Source: an uncultured Bacteroidales bacterium (lineage in GTDB: Bacteria; Bacteroidota; Bacteroidia; Bacteroidales; Muribaculaceae). From it: DNA of 18,211 nt. Shown piece after piece: positions 7,641-15,443 of this stretch. Within the stretch, counting starts at the first letter, position 1, and each line of letters opens with the position of its first letter. Under the pieces are notes generated by a model. The model worked only from the letters and a program-made list of their open reading frames with translations, searched no databases and was not told the origin of the DNA. The position numbers and the translations under genes are program-made. The DNA lies in NCBI GenBank assembly GCA_900549375.1, contig URNY01000041.1:1-18211 (forward strand). Direction: 5' to 3'.

Positions 7641-9612
7641 ATGAGAAGAAATTTCCTGATAATTTTCTCCGCAATGATATTCGCGGCAGTTTTCAGCGGC
7701 TGCCGCGGACCGAAACTCGCCACGGCCAACGAACAGTTTGGCCGCGGCGAGTTCTTCGACGCGGCCAAGACCTACCGCGCCGTCTACAACAAGCTCTCAC
7801 CCAAGACGGAGCGTGAGCTACGCGGGGAGGTGGCCTACAAATTGGCCACCTGCTACCGCAGGCTGAATCAGGCGCCGCGTGCGTCGGCGGCCTATCAGAA
7901 TGCCATACGCTATGAATATCCGGACTCCATGGCCTTCTATTGGCTCCCTGCAGGCCGAGGGGAAATACCAGCCGGCCATCGAGGCTTATTCCGATTTCCT
8001 CGAATGGCGTCCCGACGATGCCTTGGCGAAAGAGGGAATCCGCGGCTGCCGCCGCGCTTTGGCCTCGAAAAACGAGCCCAAGAGCCGCTATGTGGTGAAG
8101 AATGCCAAGATTTTCAATTCCCAGAGATCGGACTTCTCCCCGATGTATCTCGACAAGAGTCTGAACACCCTCTATTTCACCTCCTCCACCGAGAAGGCCA
8201 CCGGCACGCAGAAATCGGAAATCACCGGCACAAAGAAATCCGACATATTCGTCTCCACAAAGAATGAACGCGGCGAATGGCAGCGGCCCGAGCCGGCAGG
8301 CGGGGAGTTGAACACAGATGCCGACGAGGGGATTGTAAGCTTCACTCCCGACGGCCAGACGATGTATCTGACAGTGGCCAAACGCTCACTGACAGCCGAC
8401 ACATCCGTGGAGATCTATACCTCGCGGCGCAGCGACGCCACATGGAGCGCCCCACAGAAATATGAGATCACGGCCGACACGCTATCCGCCTACGGCCATC
8501 CGGCGGTGTCGCCCGACGGCACCTATCTTTATTTCACCTCCGACATGCCCGGAGGCTATGGCGGGAAGGATATATGGCGCATAAACCTCAAATCGCCCGG
8601 CGGCTCGCTCGAGAACCTCGGCGAACAGATAAATACTTCGGGCGACGAGATGTTTCCCTATGTGCGCACCGACTCGCTGCTCTATTTCGCGAGCGACGGC
8701 CATCCCGGTTTCGGAGGCCTCGACCTCTTCCGCGCGCGTCTCGACGCCTCCGGTCAGCGCTGGAGCGTGGAGAACATGGGAACGCCCATTAACAGCGCCG
8801 GCGATGATTTCGGAATAACTTTCGGGGAGGGGGAATCGGGCTTCTTCAGTTCCAACCGTCGCGACGCCCGCGGTTTCGACAGCATCTATAGCTTCGAATT
8901 GCCGGAGATAAAGGTGACGATCTCGGGAATGGTGCTCGACAAGGATGAGGAGCCTGTGCCCAACGCAATAATCCGCATCGTTGGCGACGACGGCTCGAAC
9001 CAGAAGGAGGTGGCGCGCGACGACGGCTCCTTCCGCTTCAACCTCGAACGCGGCGTGAAATATGTGATGAAAGCCGGCGCCAAAGGATATCTCAACGTGA
9101 AGCAGGAATTCGAAAGCTCCATGGAGGAGGAGGATGCCGATTATGAGGTGGATTTCATACTTGCGGCCATCAACAAGCCGCAAGTGGTGGAAAACATTTT
9201 CTATGATTTCGACAAGGCCACACTCCGCCCCGAATCGAAAGAAGCTCTCGACGAGATGGTGAAGACATTGAACGAGAATCCCAACGTAACCATCGAGATG
9301 GGCGCCCACACCGACCGCAAGGGATCGGACGAATATAACGTGAACCTCTCCAACCGACGGGCCAAGAGCGTTGTCGACTATCTCATAGCCGCCGGAATCG
9401 ATCCCAAACGGCTCTCATGGAAAGGATATGGAGAGACGGTGCCCAAGACCGTGACCAAGCGCATCAACCGGGAGTATCCGCAGTTCCCCGAGGGAACGGT
9501 GCTCGACGAGACGTTCATCGACACCCTCTCGCCCGAGGATCAGGAGGCGGCCGACCAGATAAACCGCCGCACGGAATTTCAAGTAACCTCGATCGACTAT
9601 GAATATTATTAA
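7641..9612 (+). pseudogene. PorE-like OmpA-family lipoprotein (TPR, PD40/WD40-like, CRD, OmpA), frameshifted
   Basis: The reading frame starts at 7641 and switches to the +1 frame at about 7944-7948. Together the two parts give about 655 residues. N-terminal part: lipoprotein signal with lipobox 'FSGC' (Cys20) and TPR-like helices ('FFDAAKTYRAVYNKL', 'AYKLATCYRRLNQAPRASAA'). The second frame resumes the TPR ('SLQAEGKYQPAIEAYSDFLE'), then shows PD40/WD40-like repeats ('VSFTPDGQTMYLT', 'AVSPDGTYLYFTSD', 'GGLDLFRARL'), a carboxypeptidase-regulatory-like domain ('VTISGMVLDKDEEPVPNAII') and an OmpA peptidoglycan-binding domain ('IFYDFDKATLRPES', 'GAHTDRKGSDEYN.NLSNRRA'). This order matches PorE of the type IX secretion system, which anchors the machinery to peptidoglycan. 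At the break, a family comparison suggests two or three residues are missing between 'MAFYWL' and 'SLQAEG'. It is either a real frameshift that removes the OmpA part or a sequence error. Confidence 0.82.
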
Positions 9613-9679
9613 GCGGCCGAGACCGAATTTTATCCGGTTTGAATTTAATTAAGGATCTGCAGAAAACAGCTTCTCCGTT

Positions 9680-10525
9680 TTGAATTTCAGGACAGAATAT
9701 AAATCCGAAAGGAGCGCCTTGACCCTATGGCCCGACAGGCCGCTGCTGCTCTTGGGCTCCTGCTTCTCCGACAACATAAGCGCAAAGATGCAGGAGGCAT
9801 CATGGCGTGATGTCTGCGTGAACCCCTGCGGCACGCTTTACAATCCGGCCTCCATCGCCACGCTTCTGCAATTGGCCATGGCCGGGACAGAGGAGCGTCG
9901 CCGGGCCGTGGAATCATCGCTGACGCCGCGCGACGGCGCATGGGTGTCGTGGCTTTTCAGCTCGCGGATAAGCGGAGCAACGTCCGAAGAGGCTGCGGAA
10001 AGATGCATGGAGGCTTTAGACACGCTTCACAAAGCCCTCGAGCAGTCGCAGGCGCTGATCATCACTCTCGGCACGGCCTACGTCTATTATCGCGACGGCC
10101 GGGTGGTTGCCAACTGCCATAAATATCCTGAGCGTGAATTCACGCGGCGATGCCTCTCCGTGGACGAATGCCGCTCGTTACTGAGCGACATCTTGCAAAA
10201 GCTGAAGGATTTTAACCCGGAACTGAAGGTGATATTCACAGTGAGTCCCGTGCGCCATCTGCGCGACGGTTTCGTGGGGAACAGCCGTTCGAAAGCCACG
10301 CTTCTTCTCTCCATCGAAACGGAGTATTTTCCCGCCTACGAGATTCTCGACGATGATCTGCGCGACTACCGCTTCTATGCCGACGACCTTCTGCACCCTT
10401 CGCAGGCAGGCATATCCTACATCTGGGAGAAATTTATGGAAACCTATATTTCGGATGAGGGTAAGGAGATGATACGCGAGGGGGAAAAGAGATACCGACG
10501 CGGGGCGCACCGCAAACTTATCTGA
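9680..10525 (+). CDS. GSCFA-domain protein with TTG start
   Basis: 281 residues. GSCFA family (SGNH-hydrolase-like fold, common in Bacteroidales, function not established). The signature 'LLGSCFSDNI' is near residues 24-33, followed by 'NPCGTLYNPASIA' (about 48-60), 'LIITLGTAYVY' (about 126-136), 'VSPVRHLRDGF' (about 193-203) and 'DDLLHPSQAGISYIWEKF' (about 235-252). The frame opens after a stop at 9650 and offers no ATG or GTG before the GSCFS motif, so TTG at 9680 ('MNFRTEYK', the usual family N terminus) is chosen. It lies 67 bases after the lipoprotein and 7 bases before the DUF2461 gene, so an operon is likely. The step from 'SKATLLLSIE' to 'TEYFPAYEI' looks about ten residues shorter than in relatives I recall, which may be an in-frame deletion. 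Confidence 0.85.
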   Translation: MNFRTEYKSERSALTLWPDRPLLLLGSCFSDNISAKMQEASWRDVCVNPCGTLYNPASIATLLQLAMAGTEERRRAVESSLTPRDGAWVSWLFSSRISGATSEEAAERCMEALDTLHKALEQSQALIITLGTAYVYYRDGRVVANCHKYPEREFTRRCLSVDECRSLLSDILQKLKDFNPELKVIFTVSPVRHLRDGFVGNSRSKATLLLSIETEYFPAYEILDDDLRDYRFYADDLLHPSQAGISYIWEKFMETYISDEGKEMIREGEKRYRRGAHRKLI

Positions 10526-10532
10526 ATTATCT

Positions 10533-11211
10533 ATGGAAGAATTATTTGAATTTCTGAAGGAACTGCGGCTTAACAACAACCGCGAATGGTTCAACGCAAA
10601 TAAAGACCGCTGGCACGAGGTGAGAGCCAAGGCCGATGTTCTCACCTCTGAGATGCTCGCCCTGCTTGCCGACATTGATCCGGGCACGCGCGGGCTGACG
10701 CCAGCCGACTGCACCTACCGCATATATCGCGACACGCGATTCTCTAACGACAAGACCCCCTACAAGACGCATGGCTCCCGGCGGAAAGAAGAGCGTCAAG
10801 GCCGGACATTACGTGCATATCGAGCCGGGCAACTGCCTTTTCGCAGGCGGATGCTGGTGTCCCCCGGCACCGTTGCTCAAGGCTTTGCGAGAGGATATCT
10901 ACAATAATGTGGATGAATTTCTGGAGATCATCAACGCTCCGGAGTTCCGCAAGCTTTTCCCCGTTGTGGGAGAAGACAGGCTCAAGACCGCTCCCAAAGG
11001 TTTCCCGAAAGACTGGGAGCATATCGACCTGCTGAAACCTCGCGACTACACCGTCTTCTCACCCCTCCCCGACTCATTCTTCCTCGGGAAGCATAAAAAA
11101 TCAACGGCCGGGCGTCTTGCGGAGTATTTCCGGACGCTCCAGCCGTTTAATGATTTTCTGAATTTCACGATCGAGGAGAATCCCTCGCTCGCCACCGTCA
11201 CCCGCCGCTGA
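10533..11211 (+). pseudogene. DUF2461/TIGR02453 family protein, frameshifted
   Basis: The first part (from ATG 10533) reads 'LFEFLKELRLNNNREWFNAN', the typical DUF2461 N terminus, through 'YRIYRDTRFSNDKTPYKTH'. The frame then breaks at about 10770. The +1 frame continues with 'MAPGGKKSVKAGHYVHIEPG' through 'LKPRDYTVFSPLPDSFFL' to the TGA at 11209-11211. In relatives a short 'F/I-G-A-W/Y' stretch links 'KTH' to the next segment, so about four residues (roughly 11 or 14 bases) appear to be missing. The joined product would be about 225 residues. The family is widespread and of unknown function. It starts 7 bases after the GSCFA gene. Both halves look well conserved, so the lesion is recent or is a sequencing or assembly error. 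Confidence 0.82.
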
Positions 11212-11241
11212 CGGGGATTCAAGATTCATCTTCATACAAAA

Positions 11242-11278
11242 CAGGCTCCGTTCCCTAAGGAACAGGAGCCTGCTTTTT
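11242..11278. terminator. Bidirectional terminator between the convergent blocks
   Basis: CAGGCTCC-GTTCC (11242-11254), loop CTAA, GGAAC-A-GGAGCCTG (11259-11272), with one bulged A at 11264. A CTTTTT run follows on the plus strand. On the minus strand the hairpin is followed by TTTTGT. It serves both the DUF2461 gene (plus) and kduI (minus). Confidence 0.85.
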
Positions 11279-11296
11279 ATTATGTTCATATTATGC

Positions 11297-12217
11297 TTAT
11301 CTCATATCGACATAAGGGATCTTATCCATATCGCCGTAATCGAGGTTTTCTCCTCCCATACCCCAGATGAACATATAATTGCTCGTTCCGGCGGCGGCGT
11401 GGATCGACCATTCGGGCGACATGACGGCCTGTTCGTTGTGGAGCCAGAGCACCCGTGTCTCCTGCGGTTCGCCCATGAGATGGCAAATCGCATTTCCCTC
11501 GGGGAGATTGAAATAGAAATAAGCCTCCACGCGGCGTCCATGAGTGTGGGCCGGCATCGTGTTCCATACCGATCCGGGCATCAGTTCGGTGAGGCCCATC
11601 TGCAGCTGGCAGGGACCCTCTTTGAGCACATTGTTCACTATCAGCTGGTTGATAATGCGGTCGTTGCTCTCCTCCATCTTACCGGCATGGAAAGAATTGG
11701 CCTTTATCGAACCCTTGCGGCCATCGATGGTGATGAGCTGCACGGGGTAAGATTTATGGGCGTTGGTGGAGTTGATATAGAACTTGGCGGGCTTGGAAGC
11801 GTCCTTGCTTTTGAACACCACCTTGCGGCAGCCGCATCCGATATAGAGGGCATCCTTGAAATGGAGCTCATATTCCTTGCCGTCGACTTCGATAATGCCG
11901 TCGCCACCGATATTGATGGCGCCGAGCTCGCGGTGCTCAAGGAAATATTCCGACTTGATGGGATCGATGGCAGTCAGCTCAAGCGGACGCGTGGCAGGCA
12001 CGGCGCCACCGAAGATTAGACGATCATACATCGAATAGGTGAGGTTGATCTCATCGGCGGCCATCACCTTCTGCATCGAGAATCGCTCGCGAAGCTGCGT
12101 GGTGTCGTAATGCTTCACGTCATCGGGATGACATGCCGTCTGTATCGAATAATGGGTCTGGGCCGAAACCGAGCCCATCACAGCCGCCATCATGGCGACA
12201 ATTATCATTTTTCTCAT
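11297..12217 (-). CDS. kduI: 5-dehydro-4-deoxy-D-glucuronate isomerase with a signal peptide (exported KduI)
   Basis: 306 residues. KduI isomerises 4-deoxy-L-threo-5-hexosulose uronate (DKI, from unsaturated uronates) to 3-deoxy-D-glycero-2,5-hexodiulosonate (DKII). The zinc ligands are visible as His224, His226 and Glu231 in 'PAHTHGRRVEAYFYF' and His273 in 'WSIHAAAGT'. They have the same spacing as the E. coli ligands recalled as H196, H198, E203 and H245. Unusually, residues 1-20 (MRKMIIVAMMAAVMGSVSAQ) form a typical signal peptide. The part matching the cytosolic enzyme's N terminus ('HYSIQTACHPDDVKHY...') has no methionine to start from, so the leader is part of the protein. The start lies 10 bases after the eda stop. 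It is the last gene of the uronate operon and ends before the bidirectional terminator. Periplasmic location is inferred from the leader. Confidence 0.93.
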   Translation of the reverse strand: MRKMIIVAMMAAVMGSVSAQTHYSIQTACHPDDVKHYDTTQLRERFSMQKVMAADEINLTYSMYDRLIFGGAVPATRPLELTAIDPIKSEYFLEHRELGAINIGGDGIIEVDGKEYELHFKDALYIGCGCRKVVFKSKDASKPAKFYINSTNAHKSYPVQLITIDGRKGSIKANSFHAGKMEESNDRIINQLIVNNVLKEGPCQLQMGLTELMPGSVWNTMPAHTHGRRVEAYFYFNLPEGNAICHLMGEPQETRVLWLHNEQAVMSPEWSIHAAAGTSNYMFIWGMGGENLDYGDMDKIPYVDMR

Positions 12218-12227
12218 TTTTTGAATT

Positions 12228-12890
12228 TTAAATATTTGCTATCGCTTCGAAGCATTCGGCACATTTTCGGCTGATCGCCGTCCAGTCGCCGGCAGCTACG
12301 GTTGCTTTCGGGAACAGCTTCGAGCCCATGCCTACGCAGAAAGCACCGGCCTCGAACCATGCACGCAGGTTGTCGGCCTCGGGAGCTACTCCGCCGGTAA
12401 CCATGATCTTCGACCAGGGCATCGGGGCCATGAGGCCTTTCACCATCTTCGGGCCGAGCACATCGCCGGGGAAGAGCTTGCAGACCTCGCAACCCACCTC
12501 CTGGGCCATCCCGACCTCCGTGACGCTTCCGCATCCCGGAACGTAAGGAACGCCGCGGCGGTTGCATACGCGCGCCACCTCCGGATTGAAGAGCGGGCCA
12601 ACCACAAAGCAGGCTCCGAGCTGCATATAGAGAGAGGCTGTGCCCGGCTCGACAATGGAACCGACACCCACGGCCATCTCGGGACATGCCTCGGCGGCAT
12701 ATTTCACAACCTCGGCGAATACCTCATGCGCGAAATCGCCGCGGTTGGTGAACTCAAAAAGGCGGACGCCGCCGTCGTAGCAGGCTTTCACCACGGCCTT
12801 TGCCGTCTCTACATCCTTATGATAGAAAACAGGAACCATCGGAGCCGCGGCCATCTTGGCGAGCACCTGGAGTTTATCGAATCTTGCCAT
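12228..12890 (-). CDS. eda: KDPG/KHG aldolase
   Basis: 220 residues. Class I aldolase that splits 2-keto-3-deoxy-6-phosphogluconate into pyruvate and glyceraldehyde-3-phosphate, the last step of uronate breakdown. Visible: 'APMVPVFYHKD' (15-25), Glu46 and Arg50 in 'LFEFTNRGD' (the usual 'EITLRT' position), 'GVGSIVEPGTA' (75-85), 'FVVGPLFNP' (95-103), the Schiff-base Lys138 in 'VCKLFPGD', and the phosphate-binding 'VTGGVAP' (164-170). No signal peptide, so cytoplasmic. It lies between kdgK (36-base gap) and kduI (10-base gap), in pathway order with the kinase that makes its substrate. Confidence 0.94.
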   Translation of the reverse strand: MARFDKLQVLAKMAAAPMVPVFYHKDVETAKAVVKACYDGGVRLFEFTNRGDFAHEVFAEVVKYAAEACPEMAVGVGSIVEPGTASLYMQLGACFVVGPLFNPEVARVCNRRGVPYVPGCGSVTEVGMAQEVGCEVCKLFPGDVLGPKMVKGLMAPMPWSKIMVTGGVAPEADNLRAWFEAGAFCVGMGSKLFPKATVAAGDWTAISRKCAECFEAIANI

Positions 12891-12926
12891 TTTTCTAATT
12901 CTTTAGATTCTATTCCTTAAAATTTG

Positions 12927-13946
12927 TCAACGCTGAACGCGTCCGTTGGCGGAACCGCCGGCGAGTGCCTTCACCTCATCGGCCGACACCAGATTGAAGT
13001 CGCCCGGAATCGTCTGCTTAAGAGCGGAAGCAGCCACGGCAAATTCCAGAGCGTCCTGCACTGAATCCATGGTGAGCAGACCGTGGATGAGGCCTCCCGA
13101 GAATGAGTCGCCGCCACCGACGCGGTCGATGATAGGATTGATCTCATAGCGCTTCGACTCATAGAACGCGTTGCCGTCGTAGGCAAGAGCTTTCCAGCCG
13201 TTGCAGGTTGCCGAGAAGCTCTCACGCAGAGTGGAGGCCACGATGCGGAAGCCGAATTTCTCGGCCATGGCGCGGAATATACCCTTATAACCCTCGGCGG
13301 AAGTGTCGCCACCCTCCACATCGGCATCGGGCTTGAAGCCGAGACAGAGGTCGGCGTCCTCCTCATTTCCGATGCAGACATCGACATAATCCATGAGGGG
13401 CACCATCACCGAGCGGGCCTTTTCGGGAGTCCAGAGTTTTTTGCGGAAATTGAGATCGACCGAAACGGTGACGTCATGACGCTTGGCGGCCTGGCAGGCA
13501 AGGAGCGTCAGTTTGGCGGCTTTGTCGGAGATAGCGGGAGTGATACCGCTCCAGTGGAACCAGTCGGCGCCCTCCATGATGGCGTCGAAATCGAAATCCG
13601 ACGGGTCGGCTTCGGCTATGGCGGAACCGGCGCGGTCGTAGATCACTTTCGAGGGACGCATAGAAGCGCCGGTCTCGCAGTAATATATGCCTACGCGCGA
13701 ACCGCCGCGGCAAATGTAGTCGGTATGCACACCGTAGCGGCGAAGCGCATTGACGGCGCCCTGCCCTATCTCATGGGCAGGCAGTTTGCTTACGAAATAG
13801 GCATCATGCCCGTAGTTGGCGCAGCTCACAGCCACGTTGGCCTCGCCGCCGCCCCAGATCACATCGAAGGCATCCACCTCCACAAAGCGTTTGCATCCGG
13901 CCGGCGAAAGGCGGAGCATGATCTCGCCTAAAGTTACAATCTTCAT
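12927..13946 (-). CDS. kdgK: 2-keto-3-deoxygluconate kinase (PfkB family)
   Basis: 339 residues. Cytoplasmic sugar kinase that converts KDG to KDPG, the substrate of the aldolase encoded next. PfkB features: N-terminal 'TLGEIMLRLSP' (5-15), 'WGGGEANVAVSCANYG' (31-46, sugar-binding side), 'SVDLNFRKKLW' and 'IGNEED' (mid-protein), and the anion-hole and catalytic signature 'RVGGGDSFSGGL' with Asp280. Other PfkB sugar kinases are hard to separate by sequence alone, but its place between a uronate permease, KduD, KduI and Eda makes KDG the best substrate. It starts 51 bases after the permease stop; the kinase stop is followed by eda after 36 bases. Confidence 0.93.
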   Translation of the reverse strand: MKIVTLGEIMLRLSPAGCKRFVEVDAFDVIWGGGEANVAVSCANYGHDAYFVSKLPAHEIGQGAVNALRRYGVHTDYICRGGSRVGIYYCETGASMRPSKVIYDRAGSAIAEADPSDFDFDAIMEGADWFHWSGITPAISDKAAKLTLLACQAAKRHDVTVSVDLNFRKKLWTPEKARSVMVPLMDYVDVCIGNEEDADLCLGFKPDADVEGGDTSAEGYKGIFRAMAEKFGFRIVASTLRESFSATCNGWKALAYDGNAFYESKRYEINPIIDRVGGGDSFSGGLIHGLLTMDSVQDALEFAVAASALKQTIPGDFNLVSADEVKALAGGSANGRVQR

Positions 13947-13997
13947 TATTTGAAACTTCTCTTTGAAAATTCTTATTATTCTATAGATTCCGGCTTG

Positions 13998-15419
13998 TTA
14001 TTCCATAGATTCCAGCCTGGTGGAATTGTCGCGGGCCATCTCTTTCTGGTTGCGCACAATCAATACGCGGTTCCAGAACATAAGACCCATGGAGCCGACG
14101 ACGAGTATTCCGGCGCCGATCCATTTCCAGGCGTGGCAGAGCTGGAAGATGACCCATGCCAGCGGACTGGCGGCGAAGTCGAGACTTCCACCCTCGAACC
14201 CGTCGGGGATGGCAACCGCGCTGTCTTGAGTGGCGGCGAACACATCCTTGGCGGCATAAGTGAAATAGGGAGCGAGGCTCGTAACCATGTAGAGTCCGCC
14301 GATTATAACCGCCAGACCGATGATGAAGGTCTTAAGCACATTTCCTCTGGTATATGGCAACACGAGCGGGAAGATATAGAACATTCCGGCCAGCGATGCA
14401 AGCGGGAGGAAACGGTTGTCGGGAAGGATCACGGCAAGGAAGAGAGTCACCGGAATGAGGAGCAGCGAAACTACCAGAGTTGTCGGGTGTCCGATCACGA
14501 GCGCGGGACTCATGCCGATGTTCAGACCTTCGGCACCCTTGAACTTGCGGGCTATCAGACTGCGCGTGGCTTCGGAAATGGGGCGCAGACCCTCGATGAA
14601 GAGCACGGTGACGCGGGGGATGAGCTCCATGACGGCTCCCATCTTGATGCCGAGTCCGAGAATCATCGGGATATTGTCGACGATCTCCTGCCATGAACTG
14701 CAGGCAAGACAGCCTATGCCAATGCCGACCACCACACCAAGGAAGAGAGGTTCGCCAAGCAGGCCGAATTTCTTCTTCAGACCCTCGGCATCGATTTCCA
14801 GACGGTCGAAACCGGGAATCTTGTCGAGCCCTTTGTTGATAAGCCATGCGAAGGGTACGAAACCGGCGCAGAAAGGCTGCGGAATCGAGATGCCGTCCAT
14901 ATTCTTATAGTAGCGCTGGAACTTGAGGGCCGTCATGTCGGCGATCACCAGAGTTATGACATAGCAGACGATGGCTCCGAAGAAACCCCACGCCAGCGAA
15001 TCGCTGGCGAAATAGATCACGGCGCCGATGAATGCGAAATGCCAGTAGTTCCAGAGGTCGATATTGACAGTGCGGGTTGTCTTCGTGAAGAGCATGAGCA
15101 GGTTCACGCAGAGGCACACCGGGATGATGAAGGCTCCCACGGCGGTGTTATAGGCCACGGAGGCCGCTGCGGGCCATCCCATGTCGAACACCTTGAGCTG
15201 AAGGTCGTAGATCTCCACAACCTTGTTGAGCGCCGGGCCGAGAGCGGAAGTGAGCAGGGCCGTCACTATGGAGAGTCCGACGAATCCGACTCCCACCTTG
15301 AGGCCCGCTTTAAGCGCATCGCTGAAGCGGATGCCGATGCAGACGCCGAGGATGGTGAAGATCACCGGCATCATTACGGCTGCTCCAAGACCGATGATAT
15401 ATGAGAATACAGCTTCCAT
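13998..15419 (-). CDS. GatC-like PTS EIIC-family permease, orphan, probably importing a uronate intermediate
   Basis: 473 residues, strongly hydrophobic with roughly ten to twelve membrane segments. It resembles the galactitol EIIC (GatC) family: N-terminal 'YIIGLGAAVMMPVIFTILGV', 'GVGFVGLSIVTALL', the long loop with 'ALKFQRYYKNMDGISIPQPF', 'LGIKMGAVMELIPRVTVLFI', and 'ALVIGHPTT' in the C-terminal half. In a true phosphotransferase system EIIC works with EIIA and EIIB, and none is encoded here. Bacteroidota mostly lack a sugar PTS. It is flanked by kduD and kdgK, so transport of DKI, DKII or KDG without phosphorylation is the likely job (inferred). The start lies 24 bases after the kduD stop. 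A 9-bp direct repeat (ATAGATTCC at 13983 and 14005) straddles its stop codon. Confidence 0.88.
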   Translation of the reverse strand: MEAVFSYIIGLGAAVMMPVIFTILGVCIGIRFSDALKAGLKVGVGFVGLSIVTALLTSALGPALNKVVEIYDLQLKVFDMGWPAAASVAYNTAVGAFIIPVCLCVNLLMLFTKTTRTVNIDLWNYWHFAFIGAVIYFASDSLAWGFFGAIVCYVITLVIADMTALKFQRYYKNMDGISIPQPFCAGFVPFAWLINKGLDKIPGFDRLEIDAEGLKKKFGLLGEPLFLGVVVGIGIGCLACSSWQEIVDNIPMILGLGIKMGAVMELIPRVTVLFIEGLRPISEATRSLIARKFKGAEGLNIGMSPALVIGHPTTLVVSLLLIPVTLFLAVILPDNRFLPLASLAGMFYIFPLVLPYTRGNVLKTFIIGLAVIIGGLYMVTSLAPYFTYAAKDVFAATQDSAVAIPDGFEGGSLDFAASPLAWVIFQLCHAWKWIGAGILVVGSMGLMFWNRVLIVRNQKEMARDNSTRLESME

Positions 15420-15443
15420 TATTCTCTGTTATTCTCCGTTGGA

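Noticed and set aside
7930..7960. Programmed ribosomal frameshifting in the PorE-like gene
   Set aside because: No slippery heptamer or downstream stimulatory structure is evident, and residues appear to be missing at the junction, which points to a deletion.
9613..9679. Terminator after the PorE-like gene
   Set aside because: Only a 4-bp ACCG/CGGT stem with an AT-rich loop is visible, too weak to call.
13981..14018. Direct repeat ATAGATTCC around the permease stop codon
   Set aside because: Two 9-bp copies 22 bases apart are too short to support a functional element; noted under the permease only.
13998..15419. Galactitol uptake as the role of the EIIC permease
   Set aside because: No GatA, GatB, GatD or tagatose genes nearby; the context is entirely uronate breakdown.
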